DNA of 16,968 nt, from the NCBI GenBank assembly GCA_024860865.1, contig JACRDV010000088.1, forward strand, positions 1 to 16,968, written 5' to 3'. Below the pieces are notes generated by a model that saw only the letters and a program-made list of their open reading frames with translations, searched no databases and was not told the DNA's origin. The DNA is from Methanobacteriota archaeon (lineage in GTDB: Archaea > JACRDV01). Each line of letters begins with the position of its first letter. Within the stretch, counting starts at the first letter, position 1. Below, piece after piece: positions 14,869 through 16,968 of the stretch. The position numbers and the translations under genes were made by a program.

Positions 14869-14879
14869 CTTTAAATAAT
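14869..14879 (+). promoter_or_regulatory. Candidate TATA box for the DUF5678-like/retropepsin pair
   Basis: CTTTAAATAAT preceded by an A/G-rich BRE-like stretch (GTAAAAG) lies about 42 bases before the ATG at 14916. This allows a leader of roughly 15 bases with the GAGGGT ribosome-binding site. Between this box and the tnpB relic (about 14753-14860) I see only AT-rich sequence with no gene or convincing structure. Confidence 0.5.
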
Positions 14880-14915
14880 TGTTTGCTTGCTTATTAATCA
14901 ATAAGAGGGTTGGCG

Positions 14916-15182
14916 ATGGAGAAAACGAGCAAAATCCTATTAGAAAAAGAATTAAAGTTTTTCGAATCCAAGAAGGCAGAGTGGTTACAGAAATACAAGG
15001 ATAAATTTGCCCTCATCAAAGAGGAAGAACTTATCGATGTGTTCGATACCTTTGGAGATGCATATAAGGAAGGAGTAAAGAGGTACGGAAACCAGCCCTT
15101 TTTTATTAAGAAGATAAGTGAGGAAGAACGGATTGAAACATTTCCCGCACTCACGCTAGGGATTATTCATGCCAATCTATGA
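14916..15182 (+). CDS. Small DUF5678-like protein, partner of the downstream retropepsin
   Basis: Soluble 88-residue protein. Residues 1-30 form a charged helix (KELKFFESKKAEWLQKYKD), followed by KFALIKEEELIDVFDTFGDAYKEGVKRYGNQPFFIKKI. The order 'helix, LxxKYKxKxxxIxxxEVxxxxDTFxxAxxxxxxxYGxxPxxIKK' resembles the short DUF5678-type proteins, whose function is unknown. I chose the ATG at 14916 over the in-frame TTG at 14910 because GAGGGT (14905-14910) lies five bases before the ATG. The gene overlaps the aspartyl protease gene by 14 bases, a sign of co-translation. From memory, similar small proteins often precede clan AA retropepsin-like genes in bacteria and archaea; whether this one is a substrate, chaperone or inhibitor is open. 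Confidence 0.75.
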   Translation: MEKTSKILLEKELKFFESKKAEWLQKYKDKFALIKEEELIDVFDTFGDAYKEGVKRYGNQPFFIKKISEEERIETFPALTLGIIHANL

Positions 15183-15558
15183 AATCCGGTCATCTTCAGA
15201 TATTCTCAAAAGTGCAGGAGCGATCTTGCCAAATATCGAAATCTCCCTACCTCAAATACTTGTGGACGAGTTAACCAAAAAAGGAATGCCAACACCCAAA
15301 CCTATTGCCGGGAATGTGCTCATAGACACTGGGGCCTCGGCCAGTGTGGTTGATTTGTCTGTTATTTCCAGCCTCCAGATAAGCCCTGTTGGAGTTGCAA
15401 CGGTACTAACAACTGCTGGACCCGTTCAACAGAATTTATTTCCAATGAGGTTTGTGCTTCCAGGACTCGTTATCGATGTCAGCGCTGTACTTGGCGCTGA
15501 TTTGAGGCCTTTCGGCATTGTTAGCCTCTTTGGCCAGATATTCTTAGTTTATTTTTAA
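15169..15558 (+). CDS. Retropepsin-like aspartyl protease (clan AA), C-terminus displaced by a frameshift
   Basis: Half-pepsin domain protein of 129 residues as it stands. The active-site motif is LIDTGASASVVD with catalytic Asp53; such proteins dimerise to make one active site. Following it are GPVQQNLFPMRF and VLGADLRPFGIVSLFG, in the order seen in bacterial and archaeal clan AA proteases. The frame then runs into QIFLVYF and stops. The expected family ending, a G-R-D-hydrophobic motif and a short strand, is found in the neighbouring frame (15537-15602), so one base appears lost near 15535. The ATG at 15169 has AGGG seven bases upstream and overlaps the preceding gene by 14 bases. No signal peptide is visible; the protease would be cytoplasmic. 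It is convergent with rtcA. Confidence 0.8.
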   Translation: MPIYEIRSSSDILKSAGAILPNIEISLPQILVDELTKKGMPTPKPIAGNVLIDTGASASVVDLSVISSLQISPVGVATVLTTAGPVQQNLFPMRFVLPGLVIDVSAVLGADLRPFGIVSLFGQIFLVYF

Positions 15559-15602
15559 TGATTTATCATGGCCGTGCTGGAATGATAACTTTAGCATTCT
15601 AG
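15537..15602 (+). pseudogene. Out-of-frame C-terminal tail of the retropepsin gene
   Basis: Read in the +1 frame from 15537 the sequence is DILSLFLMIYHGRAGMITLAF and then TAG (15600-15602). This is the usual ending of retropepsin-like proteases after L(I/F)GR. Inserting one G after 15535 would restore GGC CGA GAT, giving FGRDIL and a full-length product of about 144 residues. Either the gene is recently broken or the read or assembly has lost a base. Confidence 0.7.
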
Positions 15603-15663
15603 CTGACCGAAATTTTGTTGAAATTAACCTTCAGGGTTCATCAAATTTATAGTTAAATTATCG

Positions 15664-16716
15664 TTAAATAAGTTTATTTTCAAGATTTATTCCTTTAACT
15701 GAAATTTCACCAAACTCCCCTTTCTCACCTTTTATTTCAAACTTTACAGGCAATATTTTCTCTATGACACCAATATTTGTTAAGCAGTGCTCGGTTATTT
15801 TTTCCACAGTTACTTTTGATTCTGAATCACAAAGGGAAAGAAAAACCAAAATCTGATCAGCCATGTATTTGTCTAAAGCAGCTCCAGATTTTATGCTGTT
15901 GATTAGCTCTAAGGCAGCTTCTTCTGCAACTTTCTCTGCAGGCTTTCCTTTCTTACCAATGTTATCAGAACCAAGTACTGTATTCTCACATTCTGCCCAT
16001 AGTGTTATCGACGTACCCGGGGACATTGTGTTGACAGTTTGATATGGGATATCTACCTCTAGAAAGTTACGATCAATAAAAAATTTTTTAGCAGCATTAG
16101 CTTGTCTAACTGCCACATGCTCGGGCAATGATCCAGCAATAGAAATTCCTTTGATTGATTTAACTTCTCCAGGTTCGGTTAATTGAATCGAGTTTAATTT
16201 TTTAACAGGATAAACAGTAATTTCTACTAATGCCCCACCCTTGGGATAAAATCCCTCTTTAATTATTTTAATTTCAGCATTATATCCTATTTTTTTAACA
16301 ATCGGTAAAAACACATTCTGAGTATATTGTACCGGGGGGCTCCATGTGGAAGCAGTAGATCCGCCTTTAATTTTTATTTTAACAATATCATTAGCATATG
16401 CGCTAGCAACTTGCAGGCTTTGATATAAAAGACCAATACTTCCAGCTGTTGGTAATTCGATGTTCAATTCTCTTGCTTTAAGTTTTTCTGGAATGAATTC
16501 TATTTCTGTTGAGCCTAATTTTGCACCTTTCACTTCTGCATCACATAATTGAGCTACTGCTAATACTCCCTCTAGATGCTGACTTTTCAAGCCAGCTCCG
16601 CCGGCCCTTGCACCGCGAATATTTATAAATTTAATAGGCTTACCAGTAATTGCAGATAGGCCAAGGCTGGAACGAAGTAATTGGCCACCAGCAGTTTTCC
16701 CATCTATAATAACCAT
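15664..16716 (-). CDS. rtcA: RNA 3'-terminal phosphate cyclase
   Basis: Converts RNA 3'-phosphates to 2',3'-cyclic phosphates with ATP, through an enzyme-AMP intermediate. The 350-residue protein (from the ATG at 16716) shows DGKTAGGQLLRS at the N-terminus, RGARAGGAGLKSQHLEG, the GFYPKGGALVEI segment, and the nucleophile His in HCLTNI (His310 of the 350-residue product), which aligns with the HLLTNI His309 of E. coli RtcA; ILPVKF after it also matches. A TTG 12 bases upstream of the ATG is in frame, but the ATG is preceded by GGTGA at the right distance, so I prefer it. No rtcB or rtcR neighbour is present. Gene ends are convergent with the retropepsin gene, separated by about 60 bases. Confidence 0.95.
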   Translation of the reverse strand: MVIIDGKTAGGQLLRSSLGLSAITGKPIKFINIRGARAGGAGLKSQHLEGVLAVAQLCDAEVKGAKLGSTEIEFIPEKLKARELNIELPTAGSIGLLYQSLQVASAYANDIVKIKIKGGSTASTWSPPVQYTQNVFLPIVKKIGYNAEIKIIKEGFYPKGGALVEITVYPVKKLNSIQLTEPGEVKSIKGISIAGSLPEHVAVRQANAAKKFFIDRNFLEVDIPYQTVNTMSPGTSITLWAECENTVLGSDNIGKKGKPAEKVAEEAALELINSIKSGAALDKYMADQILVFLSLCDSESKVTVEKITEHCLTNIGVIEKILPVKFEIKGEKGEFGEISVKGINLENKLI

Positions 16717-16778
16717 AAGAATCACCAAAACATTTCGTTCTAACTAAGACTTCGATAATAATACTAGAAAAACCAATG

Positions 16779-16791
16779 ATATATGTTTAAC
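16779..16791 (+). promoter_or_regulatory. Candidate TATA region for the MGMT/ATL gene
   Basis: GATATATGTTTAA is centred about 24 bases before the ATG at 16808, the distance expected for a leaderless archaeal transcript, and no ribosome-binding site is seen before that ATG. The spacer between rtcA and this gene is only 91 bases, so both divergent promoters must lie in it. Confidence 0.35.
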
Positions 16792-16807
16792 ATAAAATTG
16801 GCATTCT

Positions 16808-16968
16808 ATGAAAAATATTAAAGAGAGAGTTTTAGAATTAACTAAGAAAATCCCCAAAGGAAAAGTCACGACTTACGGAGAGCTTGCTATCGCTATAGGA
16901 AAGCCTAAAGCATATAGATTAATTGGAAAAATTTTGAGCTCTAATCCCTGCCCCAATTCAATTCCTTG
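16808..16968 (+). CDS. MGMT / alkyltransferase-like DNA-binding domain protein, 5' part only
   Basis: The first 53 residues are visible before the window ends. They begin directly with the helix-turn-helix DNA-binding domain: KERVLELTKKIPKGKVTTYGELA, the glycine-rich YRLIGKIL segment, and SSNPCPNSIP, which in the family leads into the PCHR active site. No N-terminal ribonuclease-H-like domain of a full Ogt/Ada-C is present, so the protein is probably a short alkyltransferase-like (ATL) or COG3695-type protein. The last two bases visible are TG, the first two of the codon for the key residue, which is Cys in methyltransferases (TGT/TGC) and often Trp in ATLs (TGG). The two cannot be told apart here. 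It is divergent from rtcA. Confidence 0.88.
   Translation, partial: MKNIKERVLELTKKIPKGKVTTYGELAIAIGKPKAYRLIGKILSSNPCPNSIP

Overview
The window looks like a chromosomal segment of an AT-rich archaeon. The signs are archaeal-type genes (membrane-anchored LonB with an intein, archaeal Prs, UPF0248/DUF504, a COG2524 wHTH-CBS regulator, RtcA), short leaders with GGTG/GAGG ribosome-binding sites, TATA-like boxes, T-tract termination, and very tight ATGA or 1-8 nt gene junctions. HisE and Prs point to de novo histidine and nucleotide metabolism, so a strongly reduced symbiont is less likely. I cannot assign a phylum from the sequence alone.

Layout. (1) 1-311, minus: 5' part of prs. (2) 556-3744, plus: lonB, interrupted between Walker A and Walker B by a 429-residue LAGLIDADG intein. 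(3) 3866-6555, plus: tldD-tldE, overlapping by ATGA. (4) 6785-7876, plus: a COG1313/PflX-like radical SAM protein. (5) 7900-8062, minus: a possible small frameshifted membrane peptide. (6) 9916-8081, minus: a GT28/MurG-like glycosyltransferase followed with no gap by a PAP2 phosphatase, a likely lipid or lipid-linked sugar unit. (7) 10051-13574, plus: a packed six-gene operon of Yip1-family membrane protein, SppA, metallo-beta-lactamase fold hydrolase, UPF0248, CBS-CBS-ParB/Srx protein and HisE. (8) 14459-13575, minus: a COG2524 wHTH + CBS regulator, convergent with hisE with no spacer.

(9) 14505-15602 is the accessory part. It holds a decayed TnpB (IS200/IS605) C-terminal relic on the minus strand with three consecutive hairpins resembling an omegaRNA scaffold; the relic ends inside the promoter of the COG2524 regulator. 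Next comes a plus-strand pair: an 88-aa DUF5678-like protein and a retropepsin-like aspartyl protease whose last ~22 residues lie in another frame after an apparent one-base deletion. (10) 16716-15664, minus: rtcA. (11) 16808-end, plus: the start of an MGMT/ATL-type gene, cut two bases into its diagnostic codon.

Together the core genes suggest membrane protein quality control (LonB, SppA), peptide processing (TldD/E), envelope lipid or glycan metabolism (GT28, PAP2), nucleotide and histidine metabolism (Prs, HisE, two CBS proteins) and nucleic-acid repair or processing (RtcA, MGMT/ATL). The most novel region is the TnpB relic next to the DUF5678-like/retropepsin pair.
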